This document shows positions 7,545 through 16,034 of a stretch of 64,000 nucleotides of DNA, in pieces. The stretch comes from an uncultured Chitinophagaceae bacterium (GTDB taxonomy: Bacteria > Bacteroidota > Bacteroidia > Chitinophagales > Chitinophagaceae). The position numbers and the translations under genes were made by a program. The notes beneath the pieces are model-generated. The model ran no database searches, was not told where the DNA came from, and worked only from the letters and a program-made list of their open reading frames with translations. The stretch covers positions 62,001 to 126,000 of the forward strand of contig CALCII010000011.1 in assembly GCA_937907395.1 (NCBI GenBank), given 5' to 3'. How positions within the stretch are numbered: position 1 is the stretch's first letter; every line of letters starts with the position of its first letter.

Positions 7545-9089
7545 CTATTTCCTCTTGCTCTTCACATACTTTCCATAAATAATTTCACTCATGGTTTTCT
7601 CATACACTTTGCTTTCCACCCATGAAATGATATCGAGGTAGGCAAAAGCACGGGTTTCGTAACGGTTCTTTTCCAGGTGTTTGATCTGTTCCAGGAAATG
7701 CTTCAGGGCTTTTTTGATTTCGGTACGTGTGGGATAACTGTTTTTCAAAAACTGGAACATCGCCTGCTCCACCACCGTAAGGTTTTTCATACGGGCCATG
7801 AAACGGTGTGCCGAGCGGGCCAGCGAATCCAGTATTTCAAAATTGTCGAGTTCGTAATGGCATATCAGCAACATCAGCCGGGCATAGGATTGCAGGTCTA
7901 CCCGCAGCTCCACCGGTCCGTTTATGATACGCAGCAGGTAATCAATGGCTTTTTCATATTCGCCATTGCCCACATATAAGGAAGCAAACTTGTAGTTGAA
8001 CACAAGAATCCGGTGCTGATCCACCGATACAGAATAGTTACCCAGCTTCTCATCAATCTCGGGCACCAGTTTCACGCCTTCGGCAAAAGTACCCTTCATG
8101 AGGTGGCCGTTGATACGGGCACTGTTGATGTAAATAGAAGTGTGGGTGCGGAAATTATCATATCGGTTAGCCTCTTCCGTTAGTGAGAAATCTTCAAATT
8201 GTTTGAGTGTTACATCAAACTGGTGATAGTTTCTCAGATCAAAATGGGCATTGAGCAAGGAGTGCATGCCTTTGATATAATGCCCGGTTTCCACACGTTT
8301 GAGCGAGGGTTGTTCTTCAAACAGATCCACCCACTTTTGTGCATAACGGTAATACATGAGAAAATCCTGCCGTATAAACGCATACCAGCAATAGCTCTGG
8401 TACAAATGCAGTTGCTCGTAAAAGCCCGATATATGATCAATATCCTTAGGAAAATTATTACGGAAGAATTCTTTAATATCTTTTTCATCTTCCTGGTTGC
8501 GTGCATGCCCGTTCATGACATACCAGCGAAAGAGTAATAAGGCCAGGTTGCTCAATCTTGTTACACGGTCAATGTGTTTGCTGATCTCCATCGACTCATC
8601 GGCCAGCTGCTGCATTTTTTCAATGGGACTGCGGGTGATGTGCAGGATTTCAATTTTCTTTTCCAGCGAAATCAATTGTACCAGTGTATTGTATTTCTGA
8701 TTGGCACGTGCCAGTTCTTTGGCACGTTCAATAATGCGCAAACTTTGGGATTTCAATCCCTTGTTGTACAACAACCTTGCATCGTCGAGGTGTTCACTCA
8801 ACTGCAGATCCACGCTTTCGCTTGATTTCAACAACCGCAAACTGGCCAGCAGTTCTTTGTATAAATGTGTTTTTAAATTGGCCAGCTGTGGCTTGGTGAG
8901 CGATGGGATTTTTTTAAACAACAGCCGCTCATCGTACTCTTCCATTTTATCCAATGCATCAAATAACTGGATCACTTTGAGGTCTTCCTTGGCCGAACTG
9001 CGTTTGATATAGAGCTTAAAATGCCGTTTTTCGGCCTTTTCCAGGGACCGGACCAGTTGAAATAATGTATCGGAAAAGCGGTTTGCCAT
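7545..9089 (-). CDS. Cytoplasmic helical-repeat (TPR-like) protein
   Basis: About 514 residues from ATG 9089; an in-frame TTG one codon upstream is less likely. The sequence lacks a signal peptide and is almost entirely amphipathic helix, with TPR-like pairs such as LYNKGLKSQSLRIIERAKEL, the segment ALLLFRWYVMNGHA, and YVGNGEYEKAIDYLLRII near residue 370. Acidic and basic residues alternate and no catalytic motif is seen. Proteins of this type are widespread in Chitinophagaceae with unknown role. It is probably a scaffold for protein interaction. It is monocistronic and its promoter candidate is at 9277. Confidence 0.7.
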   Translation of the reverse strand: MANRFSDTLFQLVRSLEKAEKRHFKLYIKRSSAKEDLKVIQLFDALDKMEEYDERLLFKKIPSLTKPQLANLKTHLYKELLASLRLLKSSESVDLQLSEHLDDARLLYNKGLKSQSLRIIERAKELARANQKYNTLVQLISLEKKIEILHITRSPIEKMQQLADESMEISKHIDRVTRLSNLALLLFRWYVMNGHARNQEDEKDIKEFFRNNFPKDIDHISGFYEQLHLYQSYCWYAFIRQDFLMYYRYAQKWVDLFEEQPSLKRVETGHYIKGMHSLLNAHFDLRNYHQFDVTLKQFEDFSLTEEANRYDNFRTHTSIYINSARINGHLMKGTFAEGVKLVPEIDEKLGNYSVSVDQHRILVFNYKFASLYVGNGEYEKAIDYLLRIINGPVELRVDLQSYARLMLLICHYELDNFEILDSLARSAHRFMARMKNLTVVEQAMFQFLKNSYPTRTEIKKALKHFLEQIKHLEKNRYETRAFAYLDIISWVESKVYEKTMSEIIYGKYVKSKRK

Positions 9090-9276
9090 CAAATCGTTTT
9101 TAGGTTAAAAATCAAGCCCAGCAAGGGTTTCAGCGTTTTTGATGTGGTTTGGCATCATAAAATATCGCTCATGTTGGTTTGAGCGGGTTTCAGAAAGCTT
9201 CTACTTTTACATCATCAAACGGACTCAAGCTAAGCGGCAAACATTCGTGAAGATTGGAGCAGGGTCCCAAAGAAGC

Positions 9277-9284
9277 AAATTTAC
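9277..9284 (-). promoter_or_regulatory. Promoter of the helical-repeat gene
   Basis: On the minus strand TAAATTTG matches the Bacteroidota -7 consensus TAnnTTTG, with a TTG (9305-9307) 20 bases upstream. It implies a leader of about 180 bases to ATG 9089. Confidence 0.45.
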
Positions 9285-9430
9285 CTCTTTTTTCATATGG
9301 CAAGCAATCGATTACGGTCAGCTGTTTCTACAGCAGACCGTTTTTCTTTTATACCCATGCTGATGTTGCCATTCTTCTGCTGATCTGTTTTACCAATGCT
9401 CAAGATGAAATCCTGGTGCCTCGTTGAAAG

Positions 9431-9458
9431 ATGTCTGACACTGCTGGTGCCCTGACAT
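9431..9458. repeat. 28-base palindromic repeat, copy 1
   Basis: ATGTCTGACAC-TGC-TGGTGCC-CTGACAT. It matches the copy at 9929-9956 at all but a few positions and can form a short hairpin. It lies in the non-coding 9.3-10.0 kb gap. Confidence 0.6.
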
Positions 9459-9655
9459 CCATTGTTCAAAGATAATTTCCTGCAGCCGATTCTGTGTTAC
9501 CCTTTTGTGAAGAAGGGGATGAAAGAATAATTGTCAGATTGATAATTAATTCGATGTACGTGGTCGGATGTACGATGCTCTGTACTATAAACAACTTCAC
9601 ACCATGAAAGTGTTTTCCAACTATAAGCTATCAGCCAACAGCTATTAGCTATTCC

Positions 9656-9866
9656 CGGCCAACGGCGAACAGCCAACGATTTTTCACCACAGAGACACAA
9701 AGAACACGGAGTTTGAAAACAACGTACCAGGAATATACTTTTTCTTCCTTGTATTCCTCTGTGCACTCTGTGCCTCCGTGGTTCTTGTATTCCGGCCAAC
9801 TGCCAACGACAAGCGGCCAACGATTTCTCGCCGCAGAGAAATGAGAACGCAGGGGTTTCGCAGAGG
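9656..9866. repeat. CACAGAG / CCAACG intergenic repeat cluster
   Basis: The sequence GCCAACGATTT-(T/C)-TC-(A/G)-CC-(A/G)-CAGAGA occurs as direct copies at 9672-9697 and 9815-9840. Between them, a segment CTCTGTGCACTCTGTGCCTC (9757-9776) followed by CGTGGTTCTT is an inverted version of ACCACAGAGACACAAAGAAC (9687-9706). This looks like dispersed intergenic repeats of the REP type. Open frames here are repeat translations without support. The surrounding 9285-10013 region holds no gene I can support. Confidence 0.6.
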
Positions 9867-9928
9867 GTTCGCTTGCATTAAGCATTTCGCCTTAAGCATT
9901 CAGCTTCTTATCTGCGTTTCCATCCAAA

Positions 9929-9956
9929 ATGTCTGACACCGTTGGTGTCCTGACAT
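9929..9956. repeat. 28-base palindromic repeat, copy 2
   Basis: Second copy of the ATGTCTGACAC...CTGACAT element. This copy contains the perfect inverted repeat GACACC-GTT-GGTGTC. It sits about 60 bases beyond the stop of the secreted protein gene at 10014. Confidence 0.6.
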
Positions 9957-10013
9957 TAATCAAAAAGGGTCGCCTGGAAAGGCAACCCGTACACACTATT
10001 GATTATAACGCTT

Positions 10014-10403
10014 TTATTTTTTTGTGATAGAAGTAGTAGTATCATATTCTTTTGATACCACGTTGTTCTTTACTTTGAAAGTTGATTTGTGACTTACGGC
10101 CACTACTTCAAAGCGAACACCGGTTGTTCCCAACTCTGTTGTATCAATCTGAAACTTACGTGAGATGTTTACACCTTTCACGGTTTCTTCGTGAAGCACC
10201 ACACCAAATTCATCGGTGATCACGATGGTGTATTCACCATACGCTTCGTTGTTGATTTTTAATTCATACACAGGTTGTGATTGAATGGTTCCTACTACTG
10301 TGAGATCTGTTACAGGATTTGTATTACCTGCAAATGCAGATGTTGAAATGGTTGCAAAAAGAATACTTAATGCAATGGCTGATTTTAATAATGTCTTTTT
10401 CAT
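10014..10403 (-). CDS. Small secreted beta-rich protein
   Basis: A 129-residue protein with a clear signal peptide (MKKTLLKSAIALSILFATIS, cleavage after AFA). The mature part is beta-rich with alternating hydrophobic residues (VYELKINNEAYGEYTIVITD, then FGVVLHEETVKGVN) and resembles single Ig-like or T9SS-adjacent domains. There is no catalytic residue and no lipobox, so it is probably periplasmic. Similar short proteins are common in Chitinophagaceae and uncharacterised. It is monocistronic, preceded by a promoter-like TACTTTTG at 10539. Confidence 0.7.
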   Translation of the reverse strand: MKKTLLKSAIALSILFATISTSAFAGNTNPVTDLTVVGTIQSQPVYELKINNEAYGEYTIVITDEFGVVLHEETVKGVNISRKFQIDTTELGTTGVRFEVVAVSHKSTFKVKNNVVSKEYDTTTSITKK

Positions 10404-10538
10404 GTTCTTAATATTTTACTTGGTTGAATAATCTTGTTTGCTTTTCGTATGACAGGCTTCGTTAGAATTTGCAAACTCGTACCCGGTTAGACGGAATGTA
10501 TGACGATGTAGTTACAGTTGTTTCGTCCTTTCACAACA

Positions 10539-10546
10539 CAAAAGTA
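10539..10546 (-). promoter_or_regulatory. Promoter of the small secreted protein gene
   Basis: Minus-strand TACTTTTG matches TAnnTTTG, with TTTG (10564-10567) 17 bases upstream, slightly short of the usual 19-21. The leader would be about 130 bases. Confidence 0.5.
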
Positions 10547-10797
10547 GAACGATGTAAGTGGCACAAAAAACCAATATCCGTTTTGTTTATTCATGTTTAA
10601 ACATTGATAGCTGTTTCTAATTCACTGAAAACAAACGATTTAAAATTTTATTTCGCATGATGCCCAACTGTTGTTTTCACCTGCTTTGTTATTTCGTTTC
10701 AGGCTGAGTGTTTACAATTCTTTAACAAAAAAGAGAGCGTATATAGAAGAAAGAAGAGAGAAAAGAGTAGAAAGAAAAAGTTATTATGAGCCCTGTT

Positions 10798-11153
10798 TGC
10801 TTCGACGAGCTCAGCATGACAAGGTCTTTCATTTCTATTTAAAAATTCATTCATCAATCAAAAACGTTCTGTCAGCCTGAGCCTGTCGAAGGCGGTGTTA
10901 TAGAATTCTATTCTTTTCTCTTGTCTGCTTCGACGTGCTCAGCATGACAGGGGGGCTTTCGTTGCTTCTTTAAAATTTCATGAATCAAATAAAAACGTAT
11001 TGTCAGCCTGAGCTTGTCGAAGGCGGTGTTATAAAATTCTATTCTTATCCCTTGTCCACTTCGACGGGCTCAGTGTGACAAGAGATTATTTTCTTTATTT
11101 GAAATTCGTTTATCATATTAAATGAACTGTCAGCCTGAGCCTGTCGAAGGCGG
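10798..11153. repeat. Palindromic repeat array, left half
   Basis: Forward elements (CTTCGACGGGCTCAG-type followed by CATGACA) start near 10800, 10927 and 11059. Reverse elements (TGTCAGCCTGAGCCTGTCGA followed by AGGCGG) start at 10870, 11001 and 11128. Forward and reverse copies are inverted repeats of one another over about 22 bases and alternate with a period of about 128 bases. Spacer sequences (TTTAAAAATTCATTCATCAA-like and TAGAATTCTATTCTT-like) are also partly conserved. The GIY-YIG gene follows directly. Confidence 0.85.
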
Positions 11154-11217
11154 CTTCAGCAGTTTGCTTTCCCGATGCAACTTCATTAACCCAGATACAT
11201 CTTCGATTAAAGCAACC

Positions 11218-11517
11218 ATGAAACAACACAATTATTTTGTTTACATTATTCAATGCAGCGACAGCTCCTATTACACAGGAGTAACCAACGATCTGGAGCG
11301 AAGACTATCCGAACACAATGAAGGCTTTTCCCCCGACAGTTATACCGCAAGCAGACGTCCCGTTGTTTTAAAATACTATGAACGATTTCAGTACATCGAT
11401 CATGCCATCGAATGGGAAAAACAAATCAAAGGCTGGAGCAGAAAAAAGAAAGAAGCTTTGTTTCAAGAAGACTGGAAAGAAATCAGCCGGCTTAGTAAAG
11501 CTTATTCGAGGAGGTAA
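11218..11517 (+). CDS. GIY-YIG domain protein nested in the repeat array
   Basis: A 99-residue single-domain protein starting at ATG 11218. An upstream in-frame start at 11122 would translate the flanking repeat and is rejected. The GIY-YIG motifs appear as FVYII (residues 6-10) and YYTG (about 18-21). They are followed by TNDLERRLSEHN with the catalytic-type Arg and EWEKQIKGWSRKKKEAL carrying the conserved Glu. This is the small UPF0213/YhbQ-like class, a probable DNA nuclease domain. Half of a palindromic repeat array lies on each side, which suggests it may act on or be mobilised with the repeats. That link is inference. Confidence 0.85.
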   Translation: MKQHNYFVYIIQCSDSSYYTGVTNDLERRLSEHNEGFSPDSYTASRRPVVLKYYERFQYIDHAIEWEKQIKGWSRKKKEALFQEDWKEISRLSKAYSRR

Positions 11518-11531
11518 TGAACCCTTGTCTG

Positions 11532-11838
11532 CTTCGACGGGCTCAGCATGACAAGGTCTTTCGTTTCTTTTTAAAATTTCGTTCATCAATTAAAAACGTT
11601 CTGTCAGCCTGAGCCTGTCGAAGGCGATGTCACGGAGTTCAATTCTTAAATCCTGTCTGCTTCGACGGGCTCAGTGTGACAAGGTCTTTCGTTTCTATTT
11701 AAAAATTCATTCATCAATCAAAAACGTTCTGTCAGCCTGAGCCTGTCGAAGGCGATGTCACGGAGTTCAATTCTTAAATCCTGTCTGCTTCGACGAGCTC
11801 AGCATGACAGGGGTTTTCGTTGAGCCTGTCGAAGGCGG
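11532..11838. repeat. Palindromic repeat array, right half
   Basis: Forward elements start near 11532, 11660 and 11789, and reverse elements at 11602 and 11730, with a truncated one at 11821-11838. Period and spacer text match the left half. The array ends about 60 bases before the DMT transporter start. Nothing else is seen in the 11518-11901 gap. Confidence 0.85.
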
Positions 11839-11901
11839 CTTTGCAAATAAATTGTTTTCTATCTTAATTCTTTCGCACTTTTGAAGAAGAGTTAACGCTG
11901 C

Positions 11902-12810
11902 TTGAAGAATAAGAATACATACAACGGAATTATTTTCATGTTACTCGCTGCATTGGGCTTTTCCATTATGGGTGCAGCCGCCAAATCATTGAAAGGTTCT
12001 TTTAATGCCGGACAATTAGTACTGTGGCGCAATTCAATTGGTTTATTGTTTTTACTGTTCAGTTTTCTGCAACACAAACCTGTGAGCAACGGCGGACATT
12101 TTGGTCGCCTCGTGTTTCGTGGTATGATGGGCACCACTGCTTTATACACATTGCTCTATTGCATTCTGCATCTTCCATTGGGATCAGCTATGAGCTATAA
12201 CCTCACTTCGGCTTTGTTCATTGCCTTGTTTTCGTTTATACTGTTCCGTGAGTACCAGGGTAAATGGGTGCTGCTGGCGGTGTTGATTGGTTTTACCGGA
12301 ATGCTGCTCATTTATAAACCTTCTGTTCACTTGCCATGGTATTATCATCTGGCCGGATTGATCAGCGGCGTTGCATCGGCCATTGCTTATTTAACGGTGG
12401 GTAAACTCACCAAATATTACGATACCAGAATCATTGTTCTTTCGTTTGTGCTCACCGGTGTAGTAACACCGCTTTTGTTTATGTTCGTCCGCTTTCTTTT
12501 TCAGCTTCCGGAAGATGCTGTATTCTTTATTGCATGGAAATGGCCTTCGGGTGTGGAATGGTTCTGGATTCTGTTGCTGGGATTGGCTGCTTTGTTTGGC
12601 CAGTACTTTGTTACCAAAGCTTATGGAGCCGATAAAGCAGGTATTGTTTCGGCCATTGGTTATTCCAATATTCCCATCAGTATTGTATTAGGTATGTTGC
12701 TGGGCGATTCGTTCCCGGATTGGCTTTCGTTGCTGGGTATAGCCATGATTATTGGCAGCGGACTCATCATTTCTTTTCTCAAAAGGCAATCCACTGCTAC
12801 AGCATCGTAG
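11902..12810 (+). CDS. DMT (EamA) family transporter
   Basis: A 302-residue polytopic membrane protein with ten predicted helices in two five-helix EamA halves. The start is most likely TTG at 11902, giving MKNKNTYNGIIFMLLAALGF with a cytoplasmic lead; the first in-frame ATG (11938) would cut into helix 1. Typical features include LVLWRNSIGLL near helix 2, GSAMSYNLTSALFIALFSF near helix 4, and a second-half SAIGYSNIPISIVLGMLLGD. The substrate of this class (metabolites, amino acids, nucleotides or sugars) cannot be predicted. It is transcribed alone and convergent with a small gene at its 3' end. Confidence 0.85.
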   Translation: MKNKNTYNGIIFMLLAALGFSIMGAAAKSLKGSFNAGQLVLWRNSIGLLFLLFSFLQHKPVSNGGHFGRLVFRGMMGTTALYTLLYCILHLPLGSAMSYNLTSALFIALFSFILFREYQGKWVLLAVLIGFTGMLLIYKPSVHLPWYYHLAGLISGVASAIAYLTVGKLTKYYDTRIIVLSFVLTGVVTPLLFMFVRFLFQLPEDAVFFIAWKWPSGVEWFWILLLGLAALFGQYFVTKAYGADKAGIVSAIGYSNIPISIVLGMLLGDSFPDWLSLLGIAMIIGSGLIISFLKRQSTATAS

Positions 12811-12928
12811 AATCGTATAATTTATTGAAATCGGTACAGGGCGTTCCGTCCATACATTTATCAATCAGTTTGCTGATGCCCAGCCATAGTATAATAACCA
12901 GGGCTATAATGCCAATGATTTTCCACAT
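12797..12928 (-). CDS. Small single-pass membrane protein
   Basis: A 43-residue product from ATG 12928: a transmembrane helix MWKIIGIIALVIILWLGISK followed by a short polar tail with two Cys (DKCMDGTPCTDF). The frame is open upstream to an ATG at 13024, so a 75-residue form is possible. Its last 14 bases overlap the end of the transporter gene on the opposite strand. The function is unknown. The clear helix and tail support it being real, but evidence is limited. Confidence 0.4.
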   Translation of the reverse strand: MWKIIGIIALVIILWLGISKLIDKCMDGTPCTDFNKLYDSTML

Positions 12929-13224
12929 ACCGTTTCGTTTCAGCTGCAAAAATTCACCCCAGATCCTGCCTTTTCCAATGACTTTCGGCGCAAAAATGTC
13001 TGATCGGTGTTGGTTTCGGGCCATTTCCGGTAAAAATATCTGCCCGAGTTACCTGTTTTCACCCGAAAATGGGTGGCTTATTCCCGGTTTTTCATCGCTG
13101 TTCAAAATTTTTTAAAAATATTTTCAACTTTTTTTCAGTACACTATTTGTGCTTAAATATTTGATAATTAATAGATTGTATTATATTAACGCTATTCTAA
13201 TCAACCAACTACTAAAAAAAAGAT

Positions 13225-13247
13225 GGTACTATGTGTTGCATAGTACC
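13225..13247. promoter_or_regulatory. Perfect palindrome, probable PadR operator
   Basis: Nine-base arms GGTACTATG (13225-13233) and CATAGTACC (13239-13247) flank a TGTTG spacer. The spacer supplies the TTG of the promoter at 13236, so a protein bound here would block RNA polymerase. The first downstream gene encodes a PadR regulator, so autorepression is likely. Confidence 0.6.
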
Positions 13248-13266
13248 AAATTTTACCATAGATTTG
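13236..13266 (+). promoter_or_regulatory. Promoter of padR-pspC operon
   Basis: TTG (13236-13238), 20 bases, then TAGATTTG (13259-13266) fits the Bacteroidota -33/-7 pattern. It overlaps the 13225-13247 palindrome. The remainder of the 13025-13371 gap contains only AT-rich sequence. Confidence 0.65.
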
Positions 13267-13371
13267 TATTGTCAATGAAATTAAGGTTTGTGTAAAGGCG
13301 ACGGAAACAGGAAATGAGCTCTTCCGCTTTCGGGACCCAAACAGAAACCAACTAAACAAACTCCTCAGATT

Positions 13372-13764
13372 ATGAATATCGAGAACACACAAAGTCAGAT
13401 GCGGAAGGGAGTGCTGGAGTTTTGCATCCTCTCTGTGATTAAGCGGGGCGAAGTTTATCCGAGTGATATCATCGAGGACATGAAAAAGGCGAACCTCAAT
13501 CTTTTGGAAGGAACCCTTTATCCACTCCTCACCCGTTTGAAAAACGCAGATTTGTTAACCTATCGCTGGGTGGAAAGCAGCAGCGGCCCTCCCCGTAAAT
13601 ATTTCTCCCTCACCGAAAAAGGCGCCGCCTTTTATAAAGAGTTGGAGCAAACCTGGAACGAAATGGTGGATTCGGTGAATGCAGTAACTACCAAGTCCGG
13701 CAACAATCCGGGTTCGGCTGGTGCCAGCATCGAAGTTCATCCCGCTTCAGACAATCCACTTTAA
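13372..13764 (+). CDS. PadR family transcriptional regulator
   Basis: A 130-residue winged-helix protein. Residues 8-85 carry the PadR signature: MRKGVLEFCILSVIKRGEVYPSDIIEDM, then LLEGTLYPLLTRLKNADLL, and RKYFSLTEKGAAFYKELEQTW. A flexible Asn/Ser-rich tail follows. PadR proteins are dimeric repressors, often self-regulating, and in Bacteroidota the gene commonly precedes a PspC-domain membrane protein, as here 21 bases downstream. A palindrome overlapping the promoter is the likely operator. The inducing signal is unknown; membrane stress is an inference from the partner. Confidence 0.9.
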   Translation: MNIENTQSQMRKGVLEFCILSVIKRGEVYPSDIIEDMKKANLNLLEGTLYPLLTRLKNADLLTYRWVESSSGPPRKYFSLTEKGAAFYKELEQTWNEMVDSVNAVTTKSGNNPGSAGASIEVHPASDNPL

Positions 13765-13785
13765 CCATTATTAAACTGAATGATC

Positions 13786-15948
13786 ATGAAAAAGGTAATT
13801 AATATAAACTTCAAAGGCCGGGTAATACCAATTGAAGAAGTGGCTTTTGAACAATTACAACAATACATCTCCAGCTTGAGGCGCTATTTCGCCAACGAAG
13901 AAGGTCATGATGAAATCATCAATGATATTGAAGATCGTATTGCCGAACTGTTCAACGAAGAACTGAAGAAAGGCGCTACCTGTGTTACCGAAGAAAGTGT
14001 AAACACTATCCTCAACAGTATGGGTCGTGTACAAGACTTTGAACAAATGGATGCAGAAACCGGTAATGGTTCTGCCGGCAGCAACAACTCCGGCACATCT
14101 GCAGCACCTGCGGCCGTTGCAACCGATGAACCCCGTGGTAGTATGTACCGCAGTGCCAATGATAAAATCATAGGCGGTGTGTGTGGCGGTATTGCTCACT
14201 ACCTCAAAATTGACCCTGCAGTAGTACGTATTCTGTTTGCCTTAATCACTTTTGGTGGTTTTGGTACCGGCTTACTCATTTACATCATTTTGTGGATTGT
14301 GCTTCCTGCAAGATTGCTCAAGAGCAATATCCGTAAACGCCTTTACCGTAATCCCGATGAGAAAGTAGTGGGTGGTGTTGCCAGTGGCCTCGCTGCTTAT
14401 TTTAATATTCCCGTTTGGATTCCACGCTTAGTATTTGCGTTGCCTTTTGTGTTGGGAATTATCTCTTCCATCTTCCGCCATGCATTCTTTTTTGATTTTG
14501 ATATAGAGCCTGTATTTATAACAGGAGGATTTGGCGGCACATTGTTTATAACCTATGTAATCATGTGGATTGTGATTCCTTTGGCGAACACTGCTACCGA
14601 AAAACTCCAGATGCGTGGTGAAAAGATTGATGTGAACAGTATTAAAAATGCGGTTCAGGAAGAACTGGGTGGTGTGAAAGACCGTATGAGCGACCTTGGA
14701 CAACAAGTAAAACAAGGTGCCGAAAGAATGGGCAGCGAAGCAAAAGAAGCAGCGCAACGTTTCTCCTCACAGGCAACACCTGTTGCAACGAGTGTGGGCA
14801 GCGGTATTGGTAATGCCATTGGCATTCTCTTCAAAGCTTTCTTTCTGCTCATTGCCGGAATCATTGCTTTTGTTTTACTTATGGCGCTGATTGGTATTAC
14901 CATTGGTGGTGCAGCCGTATTTCCTTTAAAAGATTTCTTCTTTGAAGGTAGCGGACAAAACCTGGCTCTGTGGGGAACTATATTTCTTTTCCTGCTCGTT
15001 CCTATTGTAGGTGTGATTGTGTGGGTGATCCGTAGAATCAGTGGTGCAAAAAGCCGCAACCCTTATCTCGGTTACACATTCGGAACCTTATGGACACTGG
15101 GCTGGGTGGCTGTTGTTTTCCTCGTGGCTGGTATTACAAAAAACTTCCGTTACGATGGTTATGTAGAAAATGCTGTACCAGCAATTGCTCCTGCAAATGG
15201 AAAACTGCTGGTTACTGTTACAGAACCATCTATTCGCAACAGCGGCACATTTGCCTGGTTTGAAAATGATGGTGAAGGCCTGGATATTACAGAAGATACC
15301 ATGAAGTATGCGAACATACGTGTGCGGATTGAAAAAAGCAACGACAGTTCTTTTTCGGCTAAGGTATTCCGTTACAGTTTTGGAAGAACCCGTAAAAGCG
15401 CTGAAGAAAAGGCAGGAAAAATCAAATTCAACTTCGGATATAATGACGGTGTGTTAGGATTGGGCAGTGGTTTGGCAATTGACCGTGAAAGCAAGTTCCG
15501 CGGACAAAAAGTACTGGTGGTGATCAAAGTTCCTGTGGGTAAAAAGATCCGTTTTGATGAATCAGTGTCCAAACGTCTGCATCCGTTTAATATGCGCATC
15601 AACGATAATAATCGTTGGAACCGCTATGGCGATGATGTTGATTTTTACTCTGACAATTATTTCAACTACGATACAGATGTGGATTATATCATGACAGAAG
15701 ATGGTTTGAGAAAACTGGACCGTAATGGAAATATTGTGGAAGAAAAGAAAAACGACTGGAACAATGATGAAGAGCAAGTGAAGAAAGACACCATCAAACC
15801 AGAGCAACCCAACAGCCCGGATTCTCCGCAACGCTACCGTTATCAAACACCTAAACAGGATAAACCTGCAACAACACCCACAACCAAACAAATTGTAGAA
15901 AATACAGATACTCCTTATCTGAGACCTATTACAGTAAGCGCATTATAA
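13786..15948 (+). CDS. PspC domain membrane protein
   Basis: About 720 residues from ATG 13786 (an in-frame ATG lies two codons earlier). The N-terminal soluble part (1-95) is rich in Glu/Asp helix. Two PspC domains follow at about 118-178 and 186-275 (GGVCGGIAHYLKIDPAVVRI, and VVGGVASGLAAYFNIPVWIP), each with a membrane hairpin. Further helices lie near 355-385, 395-420 and 430-450. The C-terminal 250 residues are a soluble beta-rich domain with a charged, Pro-rich tail. PspC proteins relate to the phage-shock response to envelope stress. It is co-transcribed with padR. A terminator follows at 15976. Confidence 0.88.
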   Translation: MKKVININFKGRVIPIEEVAFEQLQQYISSLRRYFANEEGHDEIINDIEDRIAELFNEELKKGATCVTEESVNTILNSMGRVQDFEQMDAETGNGSAGSNNSGTSAAPAAVATDEPRGSMYRSANDKIIGGVCGGIAHYLKIDPAVVRILFALITFGGFGTGLLIYIILWIVLPARLLKSNIRKRLYRNPDEKVVGGVASGLAAYFNIPVWIPRLVFALPFVLGIISSIFRHAFFFDFDIEPVFITGGFGGTLFITYVIMWIVIPLANTATEKLQMRGEKIDVNSIKNAVQEELGGVKDRMSDLGQQVKQGAERMGSEAKEAAQRFSSQATPVATSVGSGIGNAIGILFKAFFLLIAGIIAFVLLMALIGITIGGAAVFPLKDFFFEGSGQNLALWGTIFLFLLVPIVGVIVWVIRRISGAKSRNPYLGYTFGTLWTLGWVAVVFLVAGITKNFRYDGYVENAVPAIAPANGKLLVTVTEPSIRNSGTFAWFENDGEGLDITEDTMKYANIRVRIEKSNDSSFSAKVFRYSFGRTRKSAEEKAGKIKFNFGYNDGVLGLGSGLAIDRESKFRGQKVLVVIKVPVGKKIRFDESVSKRLHPFNMRINDNNRWNRYGDDVDFYSDNYFNYDTDVDYIMTEDGLRKLDRNGNIVEEKKNDWNNDEEQVKKDTIKPEQPNSPDSPQRYRYQTPKQDKPATTPTTKQIVENTDTPYLRPITVSAL

Positions 15949-15975
15949 CTCGTGGTTAAAGTTGGAATATCCAAC

Positions 15976-16012
15976 AGCCCCAACGTTTTTTCTAAAACCG
16001 AGGGGCTTTTTT
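15976..16012 (+). terminator. Rho-independent terminator
   Basis: AGCCCC (15976-15981) pairs with GGGGCT (16002-16007), the inner AACGTTTT / AAAACCG segments can extend the stem, and six T follow. It ends the padR-pspC operon. Confidence 0.75.
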
Positions 16013-16034
16013 ATTCACCTTAAAAACTATAGAT

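Noticed and set aside
9139..9363. Plus-strand gene of 74 codons upstream of the helical-repeat gene
   Set aside because: It overlaps the likely leader and promoter of the minus-strand gene and has no recognisable feature.
9497..9899. Overlapping minus-strand small genes
   Set aside because: They translate the CACAGAG/CCAACG repeat text in three frames and show no protein-like composition.
10671..10880. Small gene of 69 codons beside the repeat array
   Set aside because: Half of it is repeat translation, and the rest is a low-complexity Lys/Arg stretch from AG-rich DNA.
10798..11838. CRISPR array
   Set aside because: The period (~128 bases) is too long, spacers are conserved rather than unique, repeats alternate in orientation, and no cas gene is near.
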